Assembly (NCBI GenBank): GCA_963745595.1
Contig: CAVUYB010000010.1
Location: 124,001 to 188,000, forward strand
Origin: DASZUK01 sp963745595
GTDB taxonomy: Bacteria > Actinomycetota > Acidimicrobiia > Acidimicrobiales > RAAP-2
Direction of reading: 5' to 3'
Length of the DNA: 64,000 bases
Shown here: positions 53,297 to 61,812 of the stretch, piece after piece
Layout of the letters: every line of letters begins with the position of its first letter
Numbering within the stretch: position 1 is the stretch's first letter
Made by a program: the position numbers and the translations under genes
Notes under the pieces: generated by a model
What the model saw: the letters and a program-made list of their open reading frames with translations, nothing else
Database searches by the model: none
What the model was told of the DNA's origin: nothing

Positions 53297-54150
53297 CCGT
53301 GACCGCAACCCTGACCCCGACGGCCTCGCCCGCCCTGAACCCCCGCAACTGGCTGGGCGCCAAGTGGCACGACGTCGTCGTGCTGACCCGCCGCAATCTG
53401 GTGCACATCGCCCGGGAGCCGCTGCAACTCTCCGACGTGACGGTCCAGCCGATCCTGTTCACGCTGCTGTTCATCTACGTGTTCGGCTCCGGGGTGCCGA
53501 TCCAGGGCGGCAGCTACAAGGACTTCGCCATCGCCGGCCTGATGCTGCTGAACCTGACCACCTCGGCCATGGGCACCGCCGTCGGCCTCAGTACCGACCT
53601 GAACAGCGGGGCCATCGACCGGTTCCGGACCCTTCCCATGTGGCGGTCGGCGGTGCTGGTCGGCCGGTCGATGGCCGACGTGTTGTCGGCCGCCCTCTGC
53701 GTCGTCATCGTCGCCCTGACCGGGTTCGCCATCGGCTGGCGGCCAGGCCCGGGGGTCGGCATCGGGGGCGTGCTCGCCGGCCTCGCCGTCGCCCTCCTCT
53801 TCGCCTACGCCCTCTCCTGGGCCTGTGGGTGCCTCGGCATCGTGTCCAAGGGCCCGGAGTCGGCCCAGGGCATCGGGCTGATCATCCTGTTCCCGCTGGC
53901 CATCGTGTCCAACGCCCTCGTGCCCACCACCCACATGCCGGGCTGGATGCAGGCCGTCACCAACTGGAACCCGGTCAGCGCGGTCACCGCCGCCGTTCGG
54001 ACACTGTTCGGCAACCCCAACCCGTCAGCCCACATTCCAGCGTGGCCGATGCAGCACCCGATCGAGGCCGCGCTGTTGTGGTCGGTGGCCATCCTGGCGA
54101 TCTTCGCCCCGCTGGCCGCCTACCTGTACCGCCGCCGCACGACCGGCTGA
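53293..54150 (+). CDS. ABC-2 type permease, DrrB-like
   Basis: A 285-residue permease with about six spans, for example VQPILFTLLFIYVFGSGVP and GIGLIILFPLAIVSNALVP; the motifs FRTLPMWRSAVLVGRSMAD and the closing HPIEAALLWSVAILAIFAPLA are as in DrrB/ABC-2 exporters. It works with the ATPase overlapping it. Likely regulated by the divergent TetR. Confidence 0.92.
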   Translation: MTVTATLTPTASPALNPRNWLGAKWHDVVVLTRRNLVHIAREPLQLSDVTVQPILFTLLFIYVFGSGVPIQGGSYKDFAIAGLMLLNLTTSAMGTAVGLSTDLNSGAIDRFRTLPMWRSAVLVGRSMADVLSAALCVVIVALTGFAIGWRPGPGVGIGGVLAGLAVALLFAYALSWACGCLGIVSKGPESAQGIGLIILFPLAIVSNALVPTTHMPGWMQAVTNWNPVSAVTAAVRTLFGNPNPSAHIPAWPMQHPIEAALLWSVAILAIFAPLAAYLYRRRTTG

Positions 54151-54160
54151 GGTTCCCTTT

Positions 54161-54203
54161 CAGTTGGTCGCTCAGTTGGTCGCTCGGTCAGTCGCTCAGT
54201 TGG
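54161..54203. repeat. 12-bp tandem repeats between exporter and flavoprotein
   Basis: CAGTTGGTCGCT occurs twice in tandem (54161-54172, 54173-54184), then a variant CGGTCAGTCGCT (54185-54196) and a partial copy that contains the flavoprotein stop codon. Short duplications of this kind recur at gene ends in this window. Confidence 0.7.
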
Positions 54204-55311
54204 CTTCGGCCGCCGTGGCCAGGCCGAACAGCTGGGCGAACGGCTCGATCATCATGTCCCGGCCCTTCAGGTCGGCCACGGTCTCGGGAGGGACGACCCC
54301 GTCCTGTCCGGGAAACTGACCGCTGCCCCCGGTGGGGCCGATGGGGATGACGATCCCGGCCGGCCCCATGGCCTCGTACCCGGCCAGCTCGGTCCGACCG
54401 GCCGCCAGGGTGGTGATGTTGTCGACCACCACCTGGGCCTGCCGCCGGGCGAACCCGGCCATCTTGGCATCGGCCGTCGACAGGTCCCCGAGGGCGAAGA
54501 CGGTCTCCTGGCCGGCCACCTGCAGGGTGGGCCCGACCTCGACGAACCCGTCGTCGGTGCGGGTCGAGGCGAGAGAAGCTCCGAGGTAGTCACTGCTGGG
54601 CACCACCCCGAAGCAGCGGAACCAGATGTCGGCGGTCACCGCCACCCCGTCGTCGGTGGACACCGTGAAGGTCCCCGACTCCCCCGGCGCCGTCGGCGGC
54701 AGCGCCAGCAGCGGGCTGCCGAGGACCAGTTCGACTCCCAGCTCGACCAGCTGGCGACGGAGCTCGGCCTTCAGCTCGTCCTTGAACCGGCCTCCCAGCA
54801 GCTGGCCGGCTGCGTCGAGCAGGGTGATCGACTTGTCCGGCCACACGGCGTGGATCTCGCCGGCCAACTCCACCCCCACCGGACCGGCCCCGACCAACAG
54901 GACCCGGCCGGCGCCGGCGAGGGCCTGGTTGACCGCCCGAAACTGCCGGTGGGCCGCCTCGGTGTCGACCAGGTCGGTCTTGGCCGGGAACGGGTAGGTG
55001 GACCCGGAAGCCAGCACCACGTAGTCGGCCTCGATCTCTTCCCCCGACGCCGTCACCACCCGGCCGGGGTCCACCCGCACCGCCCGGTCCTGCACCACCC
55101 GACCCCGGCGCAGGAGGCCGCCGTACGGCATGAACACCTTCGGCAGCCAGGACGGGTCGACCAGGGCCCGGAGCGCAGCCACGTTGTGGAGGAACGCCTC
55201 CTTCGGCTCGACGAGGACGACGTCGGCGACGTCGTCCAACCCCTTCGCCACCGTCACGCCGCCGTACCCACCACCGACCACCGCGACCGTCACCGTCTTG
55301 CTGTCGTCCAT
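54196..55311 (-). CDS. NAD(P)/FAD-dependent oxidoreductase (NDH-2/AIF-like)
   Basis: A 371-residue flavoprotein. FAD motif VAVVGGGYGGVTVAKGL at the N-terminus, a second Rossmann motif VLLVGAGPVGVELAGEI for NAD(P)H, and ETVFALGDLSTADAKMAGFA near the C-terminus. It resembles type II NADH dehydrogenase and apoptosis-inducing-factor-like proteins, which reduce quinones or pigments. No cysteine pair is seen. ATG 55311 is next to a GTG at 55314. It is divergent from a MarR gene with a palindrome between them. Confidence 0.88.
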   Translation of the reverse strand: MDDSKTVTVAVVGGGYGGVTVAKGLDDVADVVLVEPKEAFLHNVAALRALVDPSWLPKVFMPYGGLLRRGRVVQDRAVRVDPGRVVTASGEEIEADYVVLASGSTYPFPAKTDLVDTEAAHRQFRAVNQALAGAGRVLLVGAGPVGVELAGEIHAVWPDKSITLLDAAGQLLGGRFKDELKAELRRQLVELGVELVLGSPLLALPPTAPGESGTFTVSTDDGVAVTADIWFRCFGVVPSSDYLGASLASTRTDDGFVEVGPTLQVAGQETVFALGDLSTADAKMAGFARRQAQVVVDNITTLAAGRTELAGYEAMGPAGIVIPIGPTGGSGQFPGQDGVVPPETVADLKGRDMMIEPFAQLFGLATAAEAN

Positions 55312-55349
55312 CACCGCTCCGTTTCGTCAACTACCGGTTTCGCTGAAGT

Positions 55350-55390
55350 ATCATCTTGGACCAAGATCATATGTATAACAGATCATCTTG
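55350..55390. promoter_or_regulatory. MarR-type operator between flavoprotein and marR
   Basis: ATCATCTTGG (55350-55359) and CCAAGATCAT (55361-55370) form a near-perfect 21-base palindrome around one A; a further half-site ATCATCTTG is at 55382-55390. On the minus strand TATGAT (55371-55366) could be the flavoprotein -10 box, which the palindrome would cover. Confidence 0.65.
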
Positions 55391-55434
55391 CAGTTGACCG
55401 TATGACTGACGGCGCTGCCGGTAGAGTCCGAGCC

Positions 55435-56088
55435 ATGCCCCGCTCGGGCGACATGATCGACGACGGCGCGGGTGCCGAGACGGACGGGACCGGGACCGAC
55501 GACCGGACCGGGACCAGCGCAACGTCCTGTCGCGGCGGGCTCGCCGACGACCTCGGCTGGGGGCTCGGCGTGACGTTCCGGGCGTACGTCGCCGCCGCCC
55601 ACCGCGTCCTCGTCGACCTGCCCGGGGGGCCGCGGGGCTACCAGGTCCTCGCGGCGGCCGCGAGCGGAGCGGTCAACAGCCAACTGGCCCTGGCCCAGCA
55701 GCTCGGCGTCGACCGAACGGTGATGACGTACCTGCTCGACGACCTCGAGGCGGCCGGCCTCATCGAGCGGCAGGCCGACCCGGCCGACCGCCGAGCCCGG
55801 CGGATCGTGGCCACCGAGGCCGGCCGGCAACGCCTCGACGGGTTGGACCAGCGCCTACGGGACGTCGAGTCCGATCTGCTGGCGCCACTCGATCCGACCG
55901 CCCAGGCGTCGTTCCGGGCCCAGCTCCGGCTCCTGGCCACCGATGCCGGGAGGACCGGCCCCGCGGCGACCGCCGACGGGTCGGTCGGTGCCCTCGGCGA
56001 CCCCTGTCGGGCCGACGACCCGGGTTCGACGAACGACCTGTGCGGGCTTGCCGACAAAATTGCCGGTAAAACCCCCTTCCCCTTGTAA
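55435..56088 (+). CDS. MarR family transcriptional regulator
   Basis: A 217-residue winged-helix protein. The DNA-binding part is RGYQVLAAAASGAVNSQLALA, the recognition helix region VDRTVMTYLLDDLEAAGLIE, and the wing QADPADRRARRIVATEAGRQ. A 35-residue acidic N-terminus and a low-complexity tail flank it. TAGAGT lies seven bases before the ATG, so the message may be leaderless. It probably represses itself and the divergent flavoprotein. Confidence 0.85.
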   Translation: MPRSGDMIDDGAGAETDGTGTDDRTGTSATSCRGGLADDLGWGLGVTFRAYVAAAHRVLVDLPGGPRGYQVLAAAASGAVNSQLALAQQLGVDRTVMTYLLDDLEAAGLIERQADPADRRARRIVATEAGRQRLDGLDQRLRDVESDLLAPLDPTAQASFRAQLRLLATDAGRTGPAATADGSVGALGDPCRADDPGSTNDLCGLADKIAGKTPFPL

Positions 56089-56197
56089 AACGTGTTCTCT
56101 ATACTGTTGGCAGCGGGGGGCTCCACTGCCGGGACACGGTCCTGACGGTTCGGTAAGACGGGTCGCCCCGTGGCCCGGCGGTGGAGACCGCACCTCG

Positions 56198-56212
56198 TAC
56201 AATCCGTCCGTG
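56198..56212 (+). promoter_or_regulatory. Leaderless promoter of GNAT gene (-10 box)
   Basis: TACAAT (56198-56203), six bases, then GTG 56210. This matches the vapB, icmA and tetR arrangement and supports GTG 56210 as the start of the acetyltransferase. Confidence 0.6.
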
Positions 56213-56839
56213 GCCGACCGAGTGACCCTGCATGGCCGGTTCGTCCGGCTCGAGCCGCTGGCCCGGGACCACGGGCCGGCGCTGGCCGCGGCGGCCGCGG
56301 TCGACCGGTCGACGTTCGCGTACACGTGGGTCCCCGACGGCGAGGACGGTGCGGCCGCGTACGTCGACGACGCCCTGGCCGAGGAGGCCGCCGGCCACCA
56401 CCTGCCGTTCGCGGTCGTCCGGCTCGACGGGCCGCGCCATGACGAGGTCGTCGGGTCGACGCGGTTCATCGACACCGCGCCGTGGCGGTGGGCACCGGCG
56501 TACCCCGAACGGCAGCGGACCGGCGTGCCGGACACCGTCGAGATCGGCCATACCTGGCTGGGCGCGTCGGCCCAACGGACCGTGGTCAACACGGAGGCGA
56601 AGCTGCTGCTCTTGACGCACGCGTTCGAGACGTGGGGCGTCTACCGGGTCCGGCTCAAGACGGACGCCCGCAACGACCGGTCGAGGGCGGCGATCAGCCG
56701 GCTCGGCGCCCAGCTCGACGGGGTGCTGCGGGCCCACCAGCCCGGCGCGGACGGGACGGTGCGCGATTCCGCGACGTTCTCGATCGTCGCCGACGAGTGG
56801 CCGGCCGTCCGGGGCGGGCTCCAGCGCCGGCTGGCCTAA
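56210..56839 (+). CDS. GNAT family N-acetyltransferase
   Basis: A 209-residue acetyltransferase of the RimJ/RimL-like type. VTLHGRFVRLEPLARDHGPAL is the usual N-terminal strand, VVGSTRFIDTAPW and VEIGHTWLGASAQRTVVN the middle part, and RVRLKTDARNDRSRAAISRLGAQLDGVLR the acetyl-CoA-contacting segment. It would acetylate an amino group of a protein or small molecule. Convergent with a membrane protein. Confidence 0.9.
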   Translation: MADRVTLHGRFVRLEPLARDHGPALAAAAAVDRSTFAYTWVPDGEDGAAAYVDDALAEEAAGHHLPFAVVRLDGPRHDEVVGSTRFIDTAPWRWAPAYPERQRTGVPDTVEIGHTWLGASAQRTVVNTEAKLLLLTHAFETWGVYRVRLKTDARNDRSRAAISRLGAQLDGVLRAHQPGADGTVRDSATFSIVADEWPAVRGGLQRRLA

Positions 56840-56865
56840 TCAGGTTCGGGGCTGATCAGGTTCGC
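56840..56865. repeat. Direct repeat at convergent stop codons
   Basis: ATCAGGTTCG occurs twice (56840-56849 and 56856-56865), six bases apart; the second copy carries the stop of the membrane protein at 56856. Third or fourth case of a small duplication at a gene end. Confidence 0.6.
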
Positions 56866-57963
56866 GGCCGGGCGGCGTCCGGGTCGTCGGGCGTCCGGTC
56901 GAGCACGCGGGGGAACTGCAGCTCGCCGAGCGCCGGCCGCTCGGCGAACCACGGGGCCGGCGGCGGCATGACCAGCCGGGTCAGCGCGTCGACGATCCCC
57001 TCGTAGTTCACCCGCCACCCGGCGAAGTGCCGCCACGCGTCCTCCGGCGACCGCTCGAACGGGAACTCGGCCCGCTGCAGCCGGTCGATGCCCTGGCGGA
57101 ACTCGTCGTACGTCAGCCGGATGCCGTCGGTCGGCAACGGGTCGGGGTCGAACTCGATGTGCAGGGCGCCCGCGATGGCCCGCAGGCAGTTCGTGCCGGC
57201 CTGCAGGCAGATGCGAGCCTGGCGGGGGGCCGCACCGGGGCTGATCGCGTCCTGCAGGGCCGCCGCGTCGAGCATCGCCGTCAGCCCGGTCAGCCACGAC
57301 CGCCACGGCACGGGCGAGCGCAGCCAGAGCAGCGCGGGGTAGTTCGTGTGGCTCTCCGCGACCGCGGCCGACCAGCGCTCCCACGTCCGGTAGAGGTCCG
57401 GCAGCTCGGCCATCGTGCCGAACCGGTGGTGCCGGGAGAGCAGCTCCGGTCCCCAGGCCGGGACACCGGCCCGCGTGGCGAGCAGGGTGACCTCCGTCTC
57501 CCGGGCACTGAACGCGGCATAGAGCGTCGGCAGGTAGGCGATCTCCAGGGCGACGACGAGCAGCCCGGTCGCCGGCGGCGACGAACTCGATGCCCTCCGG
57601 GCCGTCCTGGTGGAGCGTGACGACACCGAGCGTCGTGATCGACGACGCGGCGACGGCCAGTGAGTGGAGGAGCGACGTGTCGTCGATCGCCCACGCCAGC
57701 AGGCCGTAGCCGGCCGTCAGCAGGACCAGCCAGGCCAGGAACAAGAGCACCATGGCCAGCGGGCCGACGAGCCCCATCAGCCGGTCCTGGGCCGCGTAGT
57801 CGCCGAGGCGGACGAGCGTCGGCCGCACCGTCTTGGCCAGCCCCTTGGCGATCGCCCGCAGCAGTCGTGACGACGTGACGCGTGGAACGACGAGCGTCGT
57901 GAAGACGCTGCCGAGCGTCCCGAGGACGATGACGATGCCGACGACGAGTCCGACTACCCGCAC
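56856..57963 (-). CDS. Two-to-four-span membrane protein, ion-channel-like; one frameshift
   Basis: About 368 residues after removing one extra base near 57575. Hydrophobic spans at the N-terminus (VVGLVVGIVIVLGTLGSVFTT) and around GPLAMVLLFLAWLVLLTAGYG, then LAVAASSITTLGVVTLHQDGPEGIEF, and after the frame change a further span (TGLLVVALEIAYLPTLYAAF) leading into a 230-residue soluble part. The layout recalls two-TM potassium channel subunits, but the selectivity filter TVGYG is not present (TTLGVV stands there), so ion conduction is uncertain. Start GTG 57963. Confidence 0.65.
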
Positions 57964-57982
57964 CGGCTCGCTCCCCCGTCGC

Positions 57983-59865
57983 TCAGGAAGCCGCGCCGGC
58001 GCCTTCGGACCGGAGCAGCCGGTCGAGCTCGGCCGCCACGGCCTGCTCGTGCGCCTGCTCGTCCTGGCGGGCCCGCCGCGGGCTCCACCGGCCGCGGGTC
58101 AGCCAGATCGTCGGGATGAAGATGACCATCCCGCCGAGGTCGATCCAGAACCAGCGCTGCCACTGGATCGGCGCCTTCGTCGCCCCGTCCCGGAGAGCGG
58201 TCAGTTGGGCCTGGTGGGCCGACAGGTAGTTCAACTGGGCGGTGTACGGCTGGACGAGGGCGGTCAGTGTCTTCTCGTACCTGCAGCACCTGGGCCAGCG
58301 TGGCCGGGCCGAGCGCCTTGGAGGCCCGGGCCACCGCGGCCAGTGTCCCCTTGGCGGCCGCGGCCAGTGTGGCGGTGTACGGCTGGATCTTGGTCAGGAG
58401 CGCCGCGTGGGCCTGGGCGAACGCCACCGACTCGGGTTGCGTCGCCACGAAGTCGGCGATCGACTGGCCGGTGACGTGCTGCTTGGCCGCCTTTGTACTT
58501 GTGATGCAGGTAGTCGCCGTCGGCTGGGGGTAACAGATGGCGGCCGCGTACGGCTCGTTGTTGACGACCGGGCTGACGCTGTTGATGACGATCGGCAGGA
58601 AGATGAACGAGATGCCGACCGTGAGCCGGAGGATCCAGCCCCACAGCGCCAGGCCCGTGCCGACGAGCGCCGGGTTCTTCGCCTCGACGGTCTCCGTGTA
58701 GCTGGCCATCCACGGCGCGTACGTCAGGGAGAGGAAGACGGCGAGGACGGCCGACGTCAGCGCCAACGTCGTCTGGGTGGTGTGCGGGTGGGTGGCGTAG
58801 CTGAGGAAGACGATGAGCGTGACGATCGACCCGACCGCCCCGACGAGCATCAACGGCTTGCGCACCTTCAACAGGTCCGAGACGATGCCGACGACGATGA
58901 GGGCGATGATGTTGGCCCCCCAGAACCACGTATTGAGCCCGTTGACCTGTGACGTCGTGAAGTTGGTGCCGTTGGTGTTGAGGAACGTCACCGAGTAGTA
59001 GATCGTGAAGAAGCCGGCCGCGGCGTAGTAGATCAGCAGGAAGACGGCGATGCCGACCGACGAGCCGACGAGGTCCCACTTGGCGATCTGCCGCCACGGG
59101 TGCTCGAGCGCCGCGGCCACCTCGGTCTCCGAGAGGCCGCGGGCCCGGGCCTCGAGCAGCGTGCGGTCCCGGACCGTCACCATCAGCTGGTCGCGGAGCT
59201 TCGACGACAGGTCCTTCATGAAGAACAGGCAGACGAGGAACGTGGCCAGCGCGGTCAGGCCGGAGATGATGAACTGGCTCTGCCAGTCGACGAAGTGGCT
59301 GAGCGTCCGGTTGGCGACGATGCTCGTGATGAGCGAGCCGGCGACCGGCCCGACCGTCCAGAAGCCCATGGCCGAGGCCCGACCGAGCTGCGGGCTGAAG
59401 TCCCGGACCATCGCCGGCGTGGCGACGAGGATCGACCCCTCGACGAGCCCGATGGCGCGAGATGACGATGGCGAACGACCACTCGTTGCCGGCGTTCGGC
59501 ACGCCGAACGTGACGAGCAGCCCGACGATCAGCAGGCCGTAGATGATGACGTTGGCCCGGCCGAGCTTGTCGGTCTTGCTCGCCGGCAGCGACGCGAACG
59601 CGCCGAGCAGGTTCGAGATGATGACGATCCACACGTAGAACGAGAACGTCATGTGGTACGACCGCAGGATGTTCGGCGTCACGCCGGTCTGCGTGTAGTA
59701 CGTGTAGTAGAGGACGAGCGTCGCCAGCACGGCGACCGCCAGGTAGCCCGTCCTTCGCCCGCTCCCCGGGTACTCGTCGATCTGGTGCCCGAAGAGGAAC
59801 CGGTACACCGGCCCTCTCCCCCCGGCACTGCTGGCTGGCATGCTCGCCGTCTGCATGGTGGTCAT
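57983..59865 (-). CDS. MFS transporter with large extracytosolic insert; two frameshifts
   Basis: About 626 residues after removing extra bases near 59455 and 58270. N-terminal spans begin GYLAVAVLATLVLYYTYYTQ; the loop motif DKLGRANVIIYG is the MFS signature region; GLVEGSILVATP and the many later spans (FLLIYYAAAGFFTIYYSVTF, MLVGAVGSIVTLIVFLSYA) fit a sugar- or metabolite-type carrier. A roughly 150-residue Ala/Thr-rich segment with two cysteines lies between the last spans. Upstream of it lies the AtuA/carboxylase operon, on the same strand. Confidence 0.78.
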
Positions 59866-59926
59866 CCTGGCCCCCAGTAGGCCGACGAAAACGGAAAATT
59901 GCGGCCTTTGGGGAAACTACTGCACT

Positions 59927-61812
59927 TTATTGGCGACGGCAGGGACCGGACCGGCGAGACGAGCCAGCCTCGCCGGCCACCCGGTCGCCGGCCAGCAGGC
60001 GCCGGGGGACGGCCACCGACCGGGCCCGGACCAGCTCGCCCAGCGCCTTGGCCTGGCCGTCGAGCCGGAGGTTCGATGCCACGCCCCAGCCGAGGATGCC
60101 GTGGACGACGAAGTTGACCGCCCGCAGGTTGGCCAGGACGTACCGGTCGACCGGGCAGTCGCCGATCTCCGGCAGCAGTGCCCGGAACCGATCGACGTCG
60201 ACCGCGTCGAGCAGCCACGCGAAGACGTCGTCGCTCTCCGCCCACAGCCCGACGTTGGCGTTGCCGCCCTTGTCGCCCGACCGGGCGCCGACGAGCACAC
60301 CGAGCGGGACGTCGATCTCATCGGCGGGCGGCGCACCGGTGGACGGCGCGGTCCCGGTCGCGGCGCCCGTGGTGGCCGAGCTCGTGGCAGCCGCTCCCGG
60401 ACTTGCCCCACCGGCTTCGAGGTCCGGCTCGGCCGGAGCCGTGCGCCGGACCAGCCACGACTCGTCGACCGCGACCGGCTGCGCCGTCGAGGTCGACGAC
60501 CGGCCGGACCGCGCCGGCCGCGACGGTCGTCGGCCAGTACCGGGCGACCTCCTGGGCCGGCGTCGGGGCGCCGGTGTAGAACGCGCCGGGATAGCTCGGC
60601 CAGGGCGGTCTCGACCGCGGCGGCGGAGAACGACCGGCCGACGAGCGCCTCGTCGTCGCCGCGGACGGCCAGCCGGAGGTAGGCGACGCCGGGACCGTCG
60701 ACGTCGCCGGACAGCTCGACCGCGGTCTCGTCGAACGCGTCGCGGCCGCCGGGGACCGCGGCCCAGACGGTCGACGCGGCGACGTCGGCCTTGGCCCGGG
60801 TCTCGAGCCCGGTCAGGACGAGCGTGACCGCGTTGCGCCAACCACCGGCCAGGTTGGCGGTGACCTTCAGGTCCGGCGGCGGCGGCTCGCCGCGGACGCC
60901 GCTGATCCGCACCCGGTCGACGCCGGCCGAGTCCGTCGCGACCTGGACGGTGTCGAAGCGGGCGACCGCGTCGGGGCTCAGGTACCGCGGGCCGGCGATC
61001 TCGTAGAGGAGCTGGGCGGTGACCGTCCCGACGGTGACCATGCCACCGGTCCCGGGGTGCTTCGTCACGACGGCCGACCCGTCCGCCGCCAGCTCGACGA
61101 GCGGGAAGCCGACCCGGTCGAGGCCGGGGACGTCGTCGAAGAAGGCGTAGTTGCCGCCGCAGCACTGCGCGCCGCACTCGATGACATGGCCGGCGACGAC
61201 CGCGCCGGCCAGCTCGTCGAGGTCGTCGGGGCCCCACCCGAACGCCCAGATGCCGGGACCGACGACGAGCGACGCGTCGGTGACGCGGCCGGTGACGACG
61301 ACGTCGGCCCCGGCGGCGAGCGCAGCGGCGATCGGCGCCGCACCGACGTACGCGTTGGCGGTGACGACGTCCGCCGCGGGCGGCAGCTCGTCGCCGGTGT
61401 CGAGGTTGACGAACCGCTCCCCCGCGGCCCGCAGCGGGCCGATCCGGCCGGTGAGGTCGTCGCCGCCGACGGACGCCACCCGGACGGCGAGGCCCTGGCG
61501 GTCGGCGAGCTCGCGCACCGCGGCCGCACACGCGGCCGGGTCGAGCCCGCCGGCGTTCGAGACGACCTTGATTTCCCGGTCGACGCACGTCGCGAGGACG
61601 TCGTCCATGGCGGTCAGGAACGTCCGGGCGTAGCCGCCGGAGCGCTGGCGGGTCTTGTGGAGGATGACCATCGTCAGCTCGGCCAACCAGTCGCCGGTGA
61701 GCACGTCGATCGGCCCGCCGTCGACCATCTCGCGGGCCGCGGCCAGCCGGTCGCCGAAGAAGCCGCTGCAGTTGGCGATCCGCAGCGGCCTGGTGGTGGG
61801 GCGACGGCTCAC
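59927..61812 (-). CDS. AtuA-like (DUF1446) protein; two frameshifts
   Basis: About 627 residues after removing two extra bases near 60590 and 60505. RIANCSGFFGDRLAAAREMV at the start, then YARTFLTAMDDVL, ERFVNLDTGDELP, GRVTDASLVVGP and the closing GARSGDKGGNANVGLWAE with GWGVASNLRLDGQAKALGE fit acyclic terpene utilisation AtuA-family proteins and their C-terminal domain. AtuA accompanies acyl-CoA carboxylases for branched or terpene CoA esters; its reaction is not firmly known. GTG 61812 overlaps the carboxylase stop. Confidence 0.85.
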
